From positions 1 to 64,000 of the IMG/VR virus record IMGVR_UViG_3300044640_003674: a DNA stretch of 64,000 nucleotides; one strand, written 5' to 3'. Below are positions 31,776-42,600 of this stretch, in pieces. The notes beneath the pieces were generated by a model. It did no database searches. It saw only the letters and a list, made by a program, of their open reading frames with translations, and was not told the origin of the DNA. A program made the position numbers and the translations under genes. Numbering within the stretch: position 1 is the first letter of the stretch; every line of letters starts with the position of its first letter. This stretch comes from a virus.

Positions 31776-32196
31776 TCTCGCAAACTATGGGCAGCCTGTT
31801 ATGCCCATGAACAGTACTGCACTCACTGGAGTCGATCCGATCGACTTCTCTGCACTCACCGCACCGGGTATGTTTGCCAAGGTCCCTGGTTTGACTGAGC
31901 CTAAGCCCAAGGGCTTCCTGGCTAGCATGATCGGAAACAAGGACGATCCTGGCTGGGGTGGTATGGCCTTGGGTGGCTTGTCTGCCCTGTCCAATGCCTA
32001 CTTCGGCATGAAGCAATACGGCCTGGCCAAGCAGCAGCTGGCGGAGGGTAAGCGACAGTTCAACCTGAACTTCGATGCCCAGCGAAACATGACGAACTCG
32101 CAGCTGGCTGATCGTCAGAATGCTCGTGTTGCTGCCAATCCTGGTGCCTACCAGTCGACCGCTGACTACATGAGCCAGTACGGCATCAAGGGGTAA
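31753..32196 (+). CDS. Internal virion protein, 147 aa (N4 gp52 position)
   Basis: The protein begins MKTKYLNSLANYGQPVMPMN. It has a glycine-rich hydrophobic hinge (DDPGWGGMALGGLSALSNAY), then an amphipathic Gln/Arg helix (AKQQLAEGKRQFNLNFDAQR). The start lies within the previous gene, so the two are coupled. It matches in size the 15-kDa N4 virion protein gp52. It may be ejected with vRNAP. Confidence 0.78.
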   Translation: MKTKYLNSLANYGQPVMPMNSTALTGVDPIDFSALTAPGMFAKVPGLTEPKPKGFLASMIGNKDDPGWGGMALGGLSALSNAYFGMKQYGLAKQQLAEGKRQFNLNFDAQRNMTNSQLADRQNARVAANPGAYQSTADYMSQYGIKG

Positions 32197-32199
32197 TCC

Positions 32200-33342
32200 A
32201 TGGCAAACCCTATCACCTGGCGTAACGTGGATGCCCCCTCGATTGGGGAAGCATCCCGAGCCATGCAGGTGGCTCAGCAGTCTTTCAATGCTGGCTTCGG
32301 TACCCTGGATCGTGTCTTGCAACAGCAGCAAGCTGCCAACCAGGGTGTGCTGGATCGCCAAGCTGCAGACAACACGCTGCGTTTCAAGGAGCTCGTGGCT
32401 GGTGCAACTCCTCAGCAGCTGGCTGCAATGCAGGCTTCGGGTCAGCTGGATCAGCTCCGTGCTGGCATGGACATCCGCGGTCGTGAATCGGTTGTCGGAG
32501 CTGAGGAAGCCCGAGCAGAGCTGCTCAAGGCTCGTGGTCGTAGCGACATCGTGTTCGACCAGACCCAGCAACGCTTCGTCAATGAGAAGGATGGCTGGCG
32601 GCACACCGCGGCATTGCGTCCTTTGGAACTGCGCAGCAAGCAGCTCGATGTCACCGGCAAGGAGACTGATCTGAAGCGTGGTGATGAGCGCTTCGGGTGG
32701 GAGCGGGTCAACCAGGATCAGCGTGTTGCCATGTTCCCCCTGGAGCAGAAGAAGGCAGAGGCATCGATCCGGTCGAGCAACGCATCTGCAGCTGCTTCCT
32801 TTGCCCAGGCCGGTGAGTCTGGTGCTCGTGTGAAATACATGGCCGAAGATCGTGAATCTGCCAAGGCCGCGGCCAAAGCAGCAGCACGTACTCAGCTGCT
32901 CCGAGACGCAGGGAACATCTACGCAGAAGGTGTTCTGACTCCTGGTTCGGCCCAGGAACTCCGCAAGCTGCTGACCGAGAACAAGATCGGCGACAGCGAT
33001 GCGCAGAACGCGATGATCGATGCGATCGGCAAACTGCAAGAAGTTGAGTTGGATTACGTCGATTCGAACAATCGCCTGGTCAAGAAGAAGGTGCCGGTGC
33101 CTTTGAGCGTAGCAAAGCTGGCACTCAGCTCTGCGAGCGGTGGTTTCTTGTGGAACACGGACAACGACTGGGCACAGTCTGTGACCGAGAGCATCAAGGA
33201 CCAGATGACCAAGATCATCGATCAACAGACTGCTGATGGTCGGCCATACAAGCAAAACAAGGCGGTGTTCGACTTTGCGCAGTACATGGATACGAAGGCT
33301 GCTGCTGCAGAGAACCCGCCTGTTGCTAAGCGGGGCCGGTGA
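32200..33342 (+). CDS. Internal virion protein, 380 aa (N4 gp51 position)
   Basis: The 380-residue protein (MANPITWRNVDAPSIGEASR) is Gln- and Ala-rich with long helical regions (QQQQAANQGVLDRQAADNTL), many Arg/Glu pairs and no membrane segment. It directly precedes the small membrane gene and vRNAP. In N4, the genes between capsid and vRNAP encode low-copy virion proteins ejected with the genome, which fits here. No enzyme motif is recognised. Confidence 0.8.
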   Translation: MANPITWRNVDAPSIGEASRAMQVAQQSFNAGFGTLDRVLQQQQAANQGVLDRQAADNTLRFKELVAGATPQQLAAMQASGQLDQLRAGMDIRGRESVVGAEEARAELLKARGRSDIVFDQTQQRFVNEKDGWRHTAALRPLELRSKQLDVTGKETDLKRGDERFGWERVNQDQRVAMFPLEQKKAEASIRSSNASAAASFAQAGESGARVKYMAEDRESAKAAAKAAARTQLLRDAGNIYAEGVLTPGSAQELRKLLTENKIGDSDAQNAMIDAIGKLQEVELDYVDSNNRLVKKKVPVPLSVAKLALSSASGGFLWNTDNDWAQSVTESIKDQMTKIIDQQTADGRPYKQNKAVFDFAQYMDTKAAAAENPPVAKRGR

Positions 33343-33361
33343 GTCTGCTACATTGGCTTGC

Positions 33362-33571
33362 ATGAAGATCACACAAGCCAATCTTGAGCAGGGGCTCTAC
33401 CGTCTGTACGTACTCGCCCAGACAATCTTGGTGGGTATTGCTGGGGTGGAGCTGATTCACAGACCATCACTGCATCGCTTCACGATACTGGTGCTGTGTA
33501 TTGGTATCCCGATGATCCTCGGGTATTTCATCAAGTGGATCTACCGAGGATTCTTTCCAAAATCGGATTAG
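33362..33571 (+). CDS. Small membrane protein, 69 aa
   Basis: The frame from ATG 33362 (MKITQANLEQGLYRLYVLAQ) encodes two hydrophobic helices (LYVLAQTILVGIAGVELI and ILVLCIGIPMILGYFIKWIY) with a basic C-terminus (RGFFPKSD). It could be a holin-like or spanin-like lysis protein, but the topology is not specific and its place before vRNAP is unusual for one. The binding site is weak. A longer upstream reading is a shadow of the preceding gene. Confidence 0.6.
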   Translation: MKITQANLEQGLYRLYVLAQTILVGIAGVELIHRPSLHRFTILVLCIGIPMILGYFIKWIYRGFFPKSD

Positions 33572-33597
33572 TAACTCTCCAGAGGGTTGAAATACAT

Positions 33598-33622
33598 AAA
33601 GGGGCTTAGGCCCCTTTATTCT
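33598..33622 (+). terminator. Intrinsic terminator before the vRNAP gene
   Basis: AAAGGGGC pairs with GCCCCTTT around TTAG and runs into TTTATTCTTTT. Being 12 bases from the vRNAP start, it should attenuate read-through and keep vRNAP at low copy. Confidence 0.85.
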
Positions 33623-33633
33623 TTTGAGAGAGA

Positions 33634-36600
33634 ATGCGGGCAGTCAATTTACTGGCGCCCAATATGTCCGACTTCGATTCGTCCTCGTACTTCAAGAAAA
33701 AGATTGATTCGCTGAATCTCCCGAAGGGATTTGCGATTCAAGAAGCCATGCAACGAAAGGTTGCTGATCTTCAGGAGTATCAGGTAGCAGTTGCAGCTGG
33801 ACGGGCACTTACTTCCCCTGACAGGACTGTCGGGGATATTGCTGGTGATGTGGCCATTACCGCAGCCAAGAGCGCTATTGGTTTGCCGGAATCCATTGTC
33901 GGTATTGCCGACATTCCCACCGGTGGTCGTGTCGGTAAGTTCATCGAAGAGAACACTCCGATCCAGTTCAAGAAGACCAAGGAGATCTTGGACTCTGGCT
34001 TGTCTGATGCTCAGAAGGAAGCCAACCTGCGAGTGCAGCTGGCTGAGGGTTTCGGTGGCACCATCGAAGCTGCCCTGGATAACCCGAGCGTCATCGCCAC
34101 CACGGTGGGCGAATCGCTTGGTTCCATGATCGGTGGTGCCGCGGCTGCTCGAAAGATTCTTGGTGTCGGTGCCAAGGCAGTCAGTGCCGGTGCAGGAGCT
34201 ACTGGCCCTGTCCTGCCTGGCGTGCTTGCCCGTAAGGTGGGTACGGACCTGGCACCTGTCATTGCAGGTGCTGTGGGTGAAGGCATCCTGGGCGCAGGTT
34301 CTGCTGCTTCCCAGATCCGAGGTGAGACTGAAGACGGTCTGCTGACCCCCAAGCAAGCCTTGTCGGCTGTGGGCTCTGGTGCTGGTACTGCTGTCCTTGG
34401 CTTCGCCGGTGGCAAGCTGGCTCAGAAGCTGGGTGTGCCTGACCTGGATACGGCCTTGGCAGCTGGCACGGTGAAGAGTCCTGCTGGTTTCCTGAAGGCA
34501 GTTGTTGGTGCAGGCATCTCTGAAGGCGTCTTCGAAGAGATGCCTCAGTCTGCCCAGGAACAGGTATGGCAGAACTACGCACTGGACAAGCCCCTGCTGG
34601 AAGGCGTGGACAAGGCCTCTGCCATGGGTTTGCTGGCTGGTGTGGCCATGGGTAGCGGTACCGGTGTTGCAGGCGCTCTGGCGCCTTCTGATGCCGCCAA
34701 GCGCAAGCGCAACGACCGGGACGAGGACCCTGCCCGTGAAGCAGTCCTGGAGACGGCCTCCAAGACCGGCAACGTGGATGCGTTGCTGAACATCAAGAGC
34801 AAGGACTACTCGCCGGAGAACGCTGTCCTGGCTCTGCTGGCACATGCCAAGAATCCGGAAACCAGTGGAGAGCAACGTGCCACCAACCTGAGCAAGGCCC
34901 AGGAAGTGATGGCAGGTCTTGAGCGTCAGCGTGATGCTGCTCGTAGCGAGCTCGAACTGGAGTCTCCTGAAGGTCTTGCCGCCAAGCTGGGCCAGGTACA
35001 GGAAGTCATTGCCTCTGCTCCTGAAGAAGACCGTGCCCTCTACGAAGAGATGCTGGCTGAGCTGCAGGCTCGTCAGGTCGAGATGGATACCAATCCTGAT
35101 CGCACCCAGGCGATCAAGGCACTGACGGATCAGATCTCCGGCTTGGATGGTCAGATCTCCAAGGCCCGACAGTCTGTTGATCAGATTGCTGGCTTGGTGT
35201 CTGCTCCTGAGCAGGTGTCTGCCGACATGGCCCTATTGAGCCAAGCAGTGAACACCCAGGACAGCGATGCGGTGGCTGCGCAGCAGCAAGCCGCAGAGCG
35301 GATCATCAATCTCTCGATGGCCAGTCCCGATCGTGTGGATCGTGCACAAGCGCTTGCCCTGGTGAAGACCGCGGGCAACGCCTTGACCAACCAGCAGCGT
35401 GCTTACCTGCGTGCCTTCTCGGATGCCCGAGTGGCCGACAACCTGGCCAAGGATGCTGACGTGGTGAGCAGCGACATCTGGCGTGGTTCCTCCAAGGGCG
35501 CAGAGGTCAAGTACTGGGGCATCAAGCAGTACCGCCGTGAGATCGCTGCTGCCATCGCTGCCGGTGATCAGGCCAAGGCAACTCGTCTGCTGGCTCAGAT
35601 GCAGAGCTTCAACACCGACCACAGCCAGAAGGCTCGCCTGCTGAGCAAGGTCAAGGACGGCCAACAGATCATGCGTACCGACGCTGGCTGGGTGGTCAAC
35701 ACCGGCAAGCGCCTCACGAACGCAGAGCGTGACGCCAATGGCGCCTTCACCAAGAACTCCGATGAAGTCGTGGGGAAGATTGGTCGTGAAGCCAGTGTCC
35801 TCCGCGCCGCCACTGCCGAGCTGGCAGCTGCAGTGACTCTCAAGTTCCCAACCACCGCAGGAGACATCAATGTCCCGAACTCTGCGCAATCCACGAACCC
35901 GAGCACCGGCCAAAGTCGAAGCACGCAAAGTGCATCGGGCCAAGCTGCAACAAGCGAGGGTCAAAGCGAGTCTGCAGGAGCTGCTGCTCCCGTCGCCGCT
36001 GGTAATGGAGTCGATTCACAGTCGACTGGAGTTGGAGTCTCCGACTCTACTCCGGTAGCTCAGAAAGCTGAGAAGACTCAGGAGACTGCAACTGAAGTTC
36101 AGTCGACTACCACTCAAGATCCAGTTGAGGTCATTGAGGAGTCTAATCAGAATGATACAGCCATCAGTGAAGCGCCGGCAGCGCCTACTCAAGATCAGTT
36201 GGCTGAGTCTGTGGAAGATGCACCGCTGGATGAGCTGAGCGCTGAGTCTGCTGAAGCCAGTTCTACCGAGACTCAGCCGGGTACTCTGGCTGCTGTCTTG
36301 GAGAAAGGTCCTGAAGGAGCTACGTTCTTTGACAAGCGACTGGGTGACTTCGTTGCTCAGGTGGGCAAGTCTCGTCCTCTGGTTGCAGTCAAAGACTTCA
36401 TGGATGAGGTCCGTGCAGGTAAGAAGAAGATCACAGACTTCCTGCCGGATACTGAGTTGTCTGATGATCAGAAGAATGTGATTCGTCTGCTGTCTGGCAA
36501 GCTCCGTCAGTGGTCTGATCCGATCAAGAAGAATCTGCGTCCTCGTGACAAGTTCCAGCACGAAGATCCCATTCGTTTCTTGACTGGTTCCGGTGACCTG

Positions 36601-39600
36601 GAGCAGAACGTGAAGACAGCCATGGTTGCGGCTGCATTCACCTGGCTCAATGATGAGATCCGTCGCAAGTCGAATACGGACGAGGCGATCAACGCTCTGT
36701 TGGGTCGTGACTCGGATCACCAGGTGAGCCTGGCTGAGCGCAATCTCTTCAACGAAGGCTCGTATCAGTCCACCGTGGCTGAGGCTCTGGGCCAGCGGAT
36801 CATTGCTGCCCTTGGCTTCAAGGCCTTCAAGGATGCCCCGCAAGACATCCTGCCGAAGCTGAAGATGTCCTTGGGCTCACATGCCCTGGCCCTGTTGGAG
36901 CAGCAAGGCATGGTGGAGAGCTTCACCGTCCCTGACTCTGTGATTCGTCGGATGCGTGGTGAAGATCTCGAGGTCGCTGAGCAGGGTGGAAAGCCAGACC
37001 TGGATCACACCTTCTACAAGCTGGTGCAGGATTCCAAGGAAGTCCTGGACATCACTGACACGATGGCTGGTACGAAGGGCATCCTGGACAAGCTGTTCGG
37101 TATTGAGTCTTCACAGATTCGTCCGAGCCTGGCACCGGTGAAGGGTGTCCAGAAGACCACAGACACCGGCATGGGCGTGCCCAATGCCTTGCAGAAGGTG
37201 GTTCGTCAGAACCAGACCAAGAACGAGCGGCACCTGAACACAGGTCCGATGGATGTCCTGGCCAAGCTGGATGAAGAGCTGGCTCTGGCGATCGCTGGTG
37301 TGGTGCGTCCTGATGAGCACACCCATGGCGCCAAGCGCCGCAGCATCGAAGCCAAGAACGATGGACTCGCCCGTGAGTACAAGAACTTCATGGAGTTCGT
37401 CCTCGAAGACTTGGTGCAGGGTGAAGGCAAGGACAAGGGCTTCTTCTACCGCTATGACGTGTGGAAGCAGCAGCGCGTCGGTATCAAGACCAACGTGGGC
37501 AATCCGCAGACCAGCAAGATCGCACGCTGGTTGACCTACTCCAAGGCCTGGAACACGGAGATCCGCTTCGACGATACGAATCTGATGACTGGTTTCATGC
37601 TCCGAGTGGCTGAAGGCCTGGGGGTCAAGACGGAACGTGGTGCAAGCGAGCTGTCGGTGGCCAAGGCAGAAGCTGCATTGAAGCAGCCTGAGATGGTGGC
37701 CGGTGTTGCAGCTATCCGTGCAGCACTGGATGGTGCTGACCTGAGTGCTGAACAGCAGGCCGCGGTGGTTGCTGCTGTGAAGGCGGCAGGAGAAAAGATG
37801 CACAGCCTGGCCGCTCTGGTGGCCTGGGCGCAGCACCAGGCAGCCAAGGAGGCCGGGCAAGAAGCATTCACTACCAACCTCATGGGTGAAGTCGATGGTG
37901 TGGCCAACGGCACGATGCTGAACCATGTGCTGTACGGAGCTGGCACTGATGGTCTGCTGGAGCGTGGTGGCTTCTTCACCTTGGACAGCAAGTTCCGTCA
38001 GTTCAATCTGTGGCGCGGTACTCCAGGGAACCTGGACATCTACGAAGCCACAGCCAAGAAGATCTCTCAGTACATCGCCAGCATGAGTGACCTGGGCCAG
38101 CTGACTGGGGCAATCTGGTCGGTGATCGGCAATCCGGTGGACACGGAAGGCAATGCCACCAAGGACGGTCGCACGCTGGTGAAGAGTGCTCTGAATCCGC
38201 TGAACTATGGTTCTGGCTTCAACAGTGTGAAGCGCAACCTGGCCGGTGAGTTCATCGAGTCGATCTACAGCGCCTTCGAGGACTTCTCTTCGGGCAAGCG
38301 CCCGAGCGTGACCAAGCCCGAGAGCCTGAATGACTTTGTGCAGCAGCTGAATGTGCTGCTGGCCCAGACCAAGAACACTCGCCTGCTCCCGATCAATGAG
38401 CCGGCCAGCTTCTACCTGGAAGCCAATGTCCTGAGCTACAAGCAGATCGATGCACTGGAGAGCGTCTACACCGGCATCGTTGGTCAGGCTGTGGAGGATG
38501 TGGTTGGTGTTGAGTTTGGTGGCTTCATGGCTTCGACCAAGCAGCTCATCAAGACCACGCAGCTGACCTATGACCTGTTCAATGCGGTCTACCAGGCTGA
38601 GCGTGAGAAGCTGATCGCTGACCTGGGCATTCCCACTCGCAAGAAGCGTGATGCTGAAGGTGTGCCCGTTCACGATCTGACAGCAGAGCAGGAAGGTGAG
38701 CTCCGTAGTCGTCTGGCTTCGATCATGCCGCTGATGCACACGGCTATGTCGCAGCGTGATGACAACTACCGCAATGGCATCCTGTTGGCCAAGCGTGAGC
38801 TGCAGCGTGCACCGAACAACAGCTACGAAGTTGAGGTGACCTTCGGCCAGAAGATCAAGAATGGTCAGCACACGATGACTGTTCGCCCTCAAGTGATGGG
38901 GCAGGCTGGTCCTGGTGTGTTGGCTGTGTCTGCTGGTACTCACTCGACTGACAGTGCGATCTCTCACGACACTCAAGATGGTCGACCAATCCTGAACATC
39001 CACGACGCATTGGGTGGTGGTGTCGGTGGTCTGGCTGAGATGACCACGGCTTTCAACAAGGCAACCTTCGAGAACCTGCTGGCCTACTCTCCCCTGCGTG
39101 CTGGACACAATGCGCTGGCTCGTGTGGTGACTGGTTTGGCCAAGATGCATTCCGATGGTCAGTTGTCTGATCAGGCCCTGGCCAACATCAAGAAGGTGCT
39201 GAAGTCTGGCAAGTCCCTGGACAAGGCACTGCAGGATTCTTTCGAGGCAGCACTGCTGGCCGATCGATCCAAGCTGGACATCATGAGCCGGTGGGCAGTG
39301 GTCGACCAGTACCCGATGGACAACAACGGGTACCAGGTGACGGATGCTGATCGCAAGCGAGTCAACACCCTGGCAGCCAACCTGGCTCCTGATGTTGCTC
39401 CTCTGACCCAGGCAGCAAGCGAAGTCCTGAATCAGGCTCTTGGCTTCAAGGCGGAGAAGAAGGCACCGGCACAGAAGCCTGCTGCCAAGCAATCGAACTG
39501 GGGCACTGTCGGTACGCCTACTGCTGCACCGAACCCGCTGCTGTTGAGCCTGCTCCAGGGTAAGGGCAAGGTTTCTGCCAAGTCTGTGGTCGAGACTCTG

Positions 39601-42600
39601 CAGGGCGTGCAGTGGCGCAATCCTGGCTACAAGCTCCTGCTGGATCTGGTTGCCAAGGCTCTGCCCGACAACCTGACGGTGCAGATGGTTGATACGAGCA
39701 CTCCGGTGGATCAGGTGATCGAGATGCCCAAGATGCCTTCCAAGGCCTGGATGGTGTCTGGCTCTGGTCGGAACGAGATCTACTTCCTGGGTCCTGAGTT
39801 TGCAGCCTCTGCAATGACTCCTGAGACTCTGCTGCACGAGCTCCTGCATGGTGCGCTGGCTCGCTACCTGGTGGATCTCAGCTCCGGCAAGGTGAAAGAC
39901 CCTGACGCTCAGGCCTTGGTGGCTGAGTTGGAGAAGCTGCTGGAGCGTGCTCGCAAGCATGAGCTGGCTGACAAGTACCAGGCTGCACTGAGCAACCTGG
40001 ATGAGTTCATCTCCTGGGGCATGACCAATGCTGCCTTCCAGGCAGATGTGCTGACCAAGCTGCGAGTGACTCATAAGTCGAGTCAGAACAAGTGGCTGAG
40101 CGGCATGCAGGACTTCATGCGCAACCTGACCCAGCTGATGGGCAAGGCCCTGGGCCGCAAGCTCAACGGTGAAGCTGTCAACGGTCTTGGCCTGCTGGTT
40201 GCTAATGTGACTGGTTTGGTCAAGGCAGCGGAGCAGCAAAAGGCAGGTGACCCTGCTGAAGCAACGCTGAACCTGTCGATGGCTGCGGTGGATGACTACA
40301 CCACCAGCCAGATCTTCCAGGCGCTGAATGAGCCCAGCAAGCCCCTGGAGCCTGCATTCGAGTCTCAGCTGAGCCGTATGCTGGGTGGCATCGTCAACAC
40401 GCTCCATGGCCCGTTTGGTGCCTTTGCCGCGGCAGTCCGGGGCTACGCCCCTGCCTCGCCGCTGGATGCTTGGTTGGTGGCTCAGCAGAATGGCCTGGTG
40501 CCCTTCTCCAGCGAGGTGGCTGCAAACCTGCCGGCATCACAGCAAGAGCTGTTCGTGATCGAGCAGATCGAGGCTACGGTCAAGGCAGCGCTGCAGGACA
40601 ACGCAGCTCTGACCAAGGTGGCCTACAAGGAGCTGACGGAAGTGTTCTCCGAAGCACAACAGACGCTGAAGCCTTCGGACTTCAAGGACCCTGCTCACTA
40701 CGACTTCATCTTCGGTGTGAAGGCTGCGGGATCTGACGGCAAGAGCGACTATCTGGCCCGGTTCGCTGCGCTGGCGCTCGCTCACCAGGGCCTGAACAAG
40801 TTGCTGCAAGTTCCGAGCAAGAAGACCCGGAACATCAGCGACGGCAAGACGCTGGCCGACAAAGTTGAGATCGCTTTCGAGAAGATCCTTGGGTTCTTCT
40901 CTCGGATGGCTACGAAGACCTTCGACGGTCAGCGACTGGACAGCAAGGTGCAGACCTTGGTGGAGCAGCTGGTCAGTATCGAAGCCAAGCAGCGTGAAGC
41001 GATCAAGGATCAGCAGGCACGCAAGGACTTCCTGGCTCCGGTCGAGGAGATGGTCAAGACTGGTCGTGATGCGGTCATGAGCAAGCTCGAAGCCGCGGCA
41101 GGTTCTGAGTTCTTCCGCAATGCCAAGAGCGGTGCGGTGCGTGGTGGTGCTGCCCTGGTTCGGACGGTGGCAATGAACCGCCAGGAAGAGTTCCTGAAGC
41201 AGTTCCAGGACTACCGCGACAACACGCTCAATGAGCGTGGTGGTTTCCTGTCTTCCATCTTGAATGAGGTGGTGGGCCAGAAGGAATTCGCAGAGAAGGC
41301 ACTCCGTGTTGTGAAGCACTTCGAGAACCGTCGAAAGGGTGTCATCGACGGTACCAGCAAGATGGCTCTGGAGTCCTTCATCAACGAAGGCAAGGACCTG
41401 ACGGAAGAAGCCAAGGCAGCACTGACCCGAGTGTTCATGCGGACAGGTGCACACACCCTGATGGGTCGCTATGACTTCACCCAGCTGCAGAGCATGCTGA
41501 CTGATCGTGCTGCGATCTTGAAGGAAGTGGCTGCTATCGAGGCGGCATTCCCTGCCAAGCTGCGTCGGCTGTATGTTGGCCAGGCTCAGGCCCTTGGCCT
41601 ACATAAGGCTACTGGTTTGGTCGAAGGCCTGGTGATGCCCAATGCTCATGTGATCGCTCGCATGCTGGGCACTCCGTATCAGCAGCAGATCGATGCTGAT
41701 CAGGCCGCGGCACATGAGGATGGCGTCAAGGCACTGATCACTCTGTATGCCCTGCTGCACACGGACAAAGCCAGCAAGACCGAAGCAGCCCAGGTCCTGG
41801 CCAAGGAGCTCGCTCGTGATGATGGCGGCAACGGTGTGGACTTCCTGCTGAAGGCTACTCGCCAGTTCGAGCAGGATTCCCTTGAGCGCCTCTTCGCCGG
41901 TAACCCGGTGCTGATGCAGCATGGCTACACCCCGGAGATCTACAACCCGCACACCGACATCAAGGTGGTGACGGCAGAGGAAGGCCAGAAGCTGGCAGCC
42001 CAGGGCTACACGGCACACTCGAAGCTGAGCGAAGACCCTGCTGATCCGGACAGCGAGAGCAAGCAGATCTTCGTTCGAAGCGGTGCTGCACTGGCTCGCT
42101 GGGAATCGGGTGTGATGTCGCTGACGGATGTGGGTACCAAGGGCACCACGATCCACAACGGATTCACGAACCCCAAGCATCCGGACGGTGCACAGAATGC
42201 AAGTCGTCAGGCCGCGGTGACGCAAGCCAAGATGAACCTGCTGCGTCAGCCGTTGGGCCCGCATCGAGACATGAGCAAGACAGCCAAGAGCGGTCTGGTT
42301 CCTGTCTACAACGAGCAGGGAAAAATTGTGAACTGGCGCTATCTGATGCGTGAGCAGACCAAGGATGTGGTGCTGCAGCGGAACAATCGTTTCGAGGATG
42401 TTCTGGGTACTTACGCTGGTTCGATCTTTGACAAGACCGGTACCCCCAAGAACAACCTGGCAGCGATCCAGGCCTTGAAGACGCAGTACGACGCAGATGG
42501 TAGCGTTCGTCGACTGAAGGGCTACCACCTGGTGGGTCCGGATAGTCCTGATGCTGAGCTGCGGACCATCTGGGGTCTGCTGCCTGAGCAAGCCAAGGCT

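Noticed and set aside
31720-33381. A 553-codon antisense frame over the internal virion protein genes
   Set aside because: Opposite three coupled late genes, with no start signal or similarity to any family.
33362-33571. Assignment of the small membrane protein as holin
   Set aside because: Two helices alone are not diagnostic and no endolysin gene lies nearby.
37111-40407. A 1098-codon open frame antisense to vRNAP
   Set aside because: It mirrors the strongly biased codons of vRNAP, has no binding site and encodes no recognisable fold. It is a by-product of codon bias.
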